DNA from: Jackrogersella multiformis
Taxonomy: Eukaryota; Ascomycota; Sordariomycetes; Xylariales; Hypoxylaceae
Direction of reading: 5' to 3'
Length of the DNA: 64,000 nt
Assembly: GCA_902806575.1 (NCBI GenBank)
Contig: CADCXD010000011.1
Location: forward strand, 1,178,001 to 1,242,000
Position 1 is the first letter of the stretch. Each line of letters starts with the position of its first letter. Below, piece by piece: positions 63,248-64,000 of the stretch. A program made the position numbers and the translations under genes. The notes below the pieces were generated by a model. That model was given only the letters and a program-made list of their open reading frames with translations. It was not told the DNA's origin and ran no database searches.

Positions 63248-63700
63248 AGGTACCTACCGATATCTTTTATCTACCAGGTACTTAGCCTTACATCATACCT
63301 AGGTAGGTACTCACTATACTTTCACGAGGATGAGCTAGGGGTGGGTACCTAGGAGTAGGTACCTAGGTAAGTTCCAAGTCTCGAACTTTAACAGTACACT
63401 AGCAGACTAGTAGGTACCTAGGTACCTAGTACCTAAGCAGCTCACATACCTAGCTACCCAGGTACTTACGTAGTAGCCTAGGTACAATTGGAACATTGGA
63501 ATCTAGAGGCGACTAGGTGCATATGCACTACCTAGGTAGTATAAAGGTACTTGTACTTATCTTAGCTAGGGTCGCCGAAATAGAAACTTTTAAGGTTGTT
63601 TTAACATACATTAGCGTACCTGGTACTATTAGGTAGGTAGGTGCCCCTCTAAGTAGGAGGTACGTAAATGCTAATGCCGGATGGGCAGATACCTAGGTAA
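63248..63700. repeat. Cluster of TACCTAGGTA / GGTACC palindromes
   Basis: More than ten self-complementary tetramer combinations (ctaggtaggtac, ggtacctaggtaag, taggtacctaggtaccta) in 450 bp. The same motif family occurs near 56.62, 57.16, 61.25 and 61.69 kb but not inside any of the three coding regions. Confidence 0.8.
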
Positions 63701-63817
63701 TTATCCCTTCTGTATCAAATTCAGAGACAGCGCCAGGTTGGATCTAGTTGCAGTGAAAGCACCGGTTGGTATCTCAACTATTTAAACCCCTTGCAAGGTA
63801 GGCAACTAAGAATGCTT

Positions 63818-63839
63818 CACACACACACACACACACACA
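63818..63839. repeat. (CA)11 microsatellite
   Basis: Uninterrupted CA dinucleotide run. Confidence 0.95.
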
Positions 63840-64000
63840 TGTATTGCGCCTTGCCAGAACCAACTCCTTATCCAGCCAGATGATACCAAATGTCTCGCGC
63901 CCGAATATGCTCATGAATAAATATTTCTCCCATAACATGGTGCGGCCCGGCAAATCCTTCTCAAGATCCCGCGATTCCCAATCCTACCCTCGATCCAAAT

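Larger units (their letters stand above)
63090..64000. other. Intergenic region upstream of the hydrolase gene; palindrome-rich
   Basis: It contains dense TACCTAGGTA-type palindromes (about 63,250-63,700), a CA dinucleotide run and, at the very end, a short open frame reaching the window edge. No clear promoter elements can be assigned. Confidence 0.55.

Noticed and set aside
63880..64000. Plus-strand open frame running off the window end (starts MIPNVSRPNM)
   Set aside because: Only about 40 codons are visible, with no recognisable motif. It could be the start of a gene but cannot be supported from this window.

Overview
The window is nuclear DNA of a filamentous ascomycete (Pezizomycotina, probably a Sordariomycete). 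Three things point there: short introns with GT..AG ends and CTAAC branch sites, fungal protein families (G1 glutamic peptidase, TGL-type patatin lipase), and repeat DNA that looks destroyed by repeat-induced point mutation (RIP). No species can be named from the sequence alone.

Region 1 (1 to about 54,143) is an AT-rich isochore, roughly 85-90% A+T in lines sampled by eye. It has no credible ORF. The C and G that remain sit largely in CpG, as expected when RIP acts mainly on CpA/TpG. The block is a graveyard of transposons. By eye I could resolve: a family of about 170-bp MITE-like elements (11 copies, 8 of them full length); a 545-bp element with long terminal inverted repeats (7,800-8,344); a 4.2-kb element in two inverted copies (8.36-12.55 and 42.2-46.4 kb) plus an inverted 0.7-kb piece of it; a 2.3-2.6-kb repeat pair (13.26-15.69 and 30.86-33.44 kb); an element of about 4.9 kb bounded by inverted repeats of about 180 bp (25.74-30.6 kb); smaller repeat families; and several tandem repeats. 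One MITE insertion can be compared with its empty site in the paralogous repeat.

Region 2 (54,144-64,000) has normal base composition and three genes, all on the minus strand: a secreted G1 (eqolisin) glutamic peptidase of three exons and 269 aa, whose stop codon lies exactly at the isochore edge; an intronless 785-aa patatin-like lipase with an N-terminal DUF3336-like region; and a two-exon 408-aa alpha/beta hydrolase. The spaces between them hold microsatellites, many palindromic TACCTAGGTA-type clusters and one intact 201-bp MITE-like element with about 45-bp inverted termini.

The three genes do not form an obvious pathway or cluster. The peptidase is an extracellular acid protease, the patatin protein probably a lipid-droplet lipase, and the hydrolase is of unknown substrate. 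I found no CRISPR array, rRNA, tRNA or clearly new multi-gene system. The main interest is the transposon archaeology and the sharp isochore/gene boundary.
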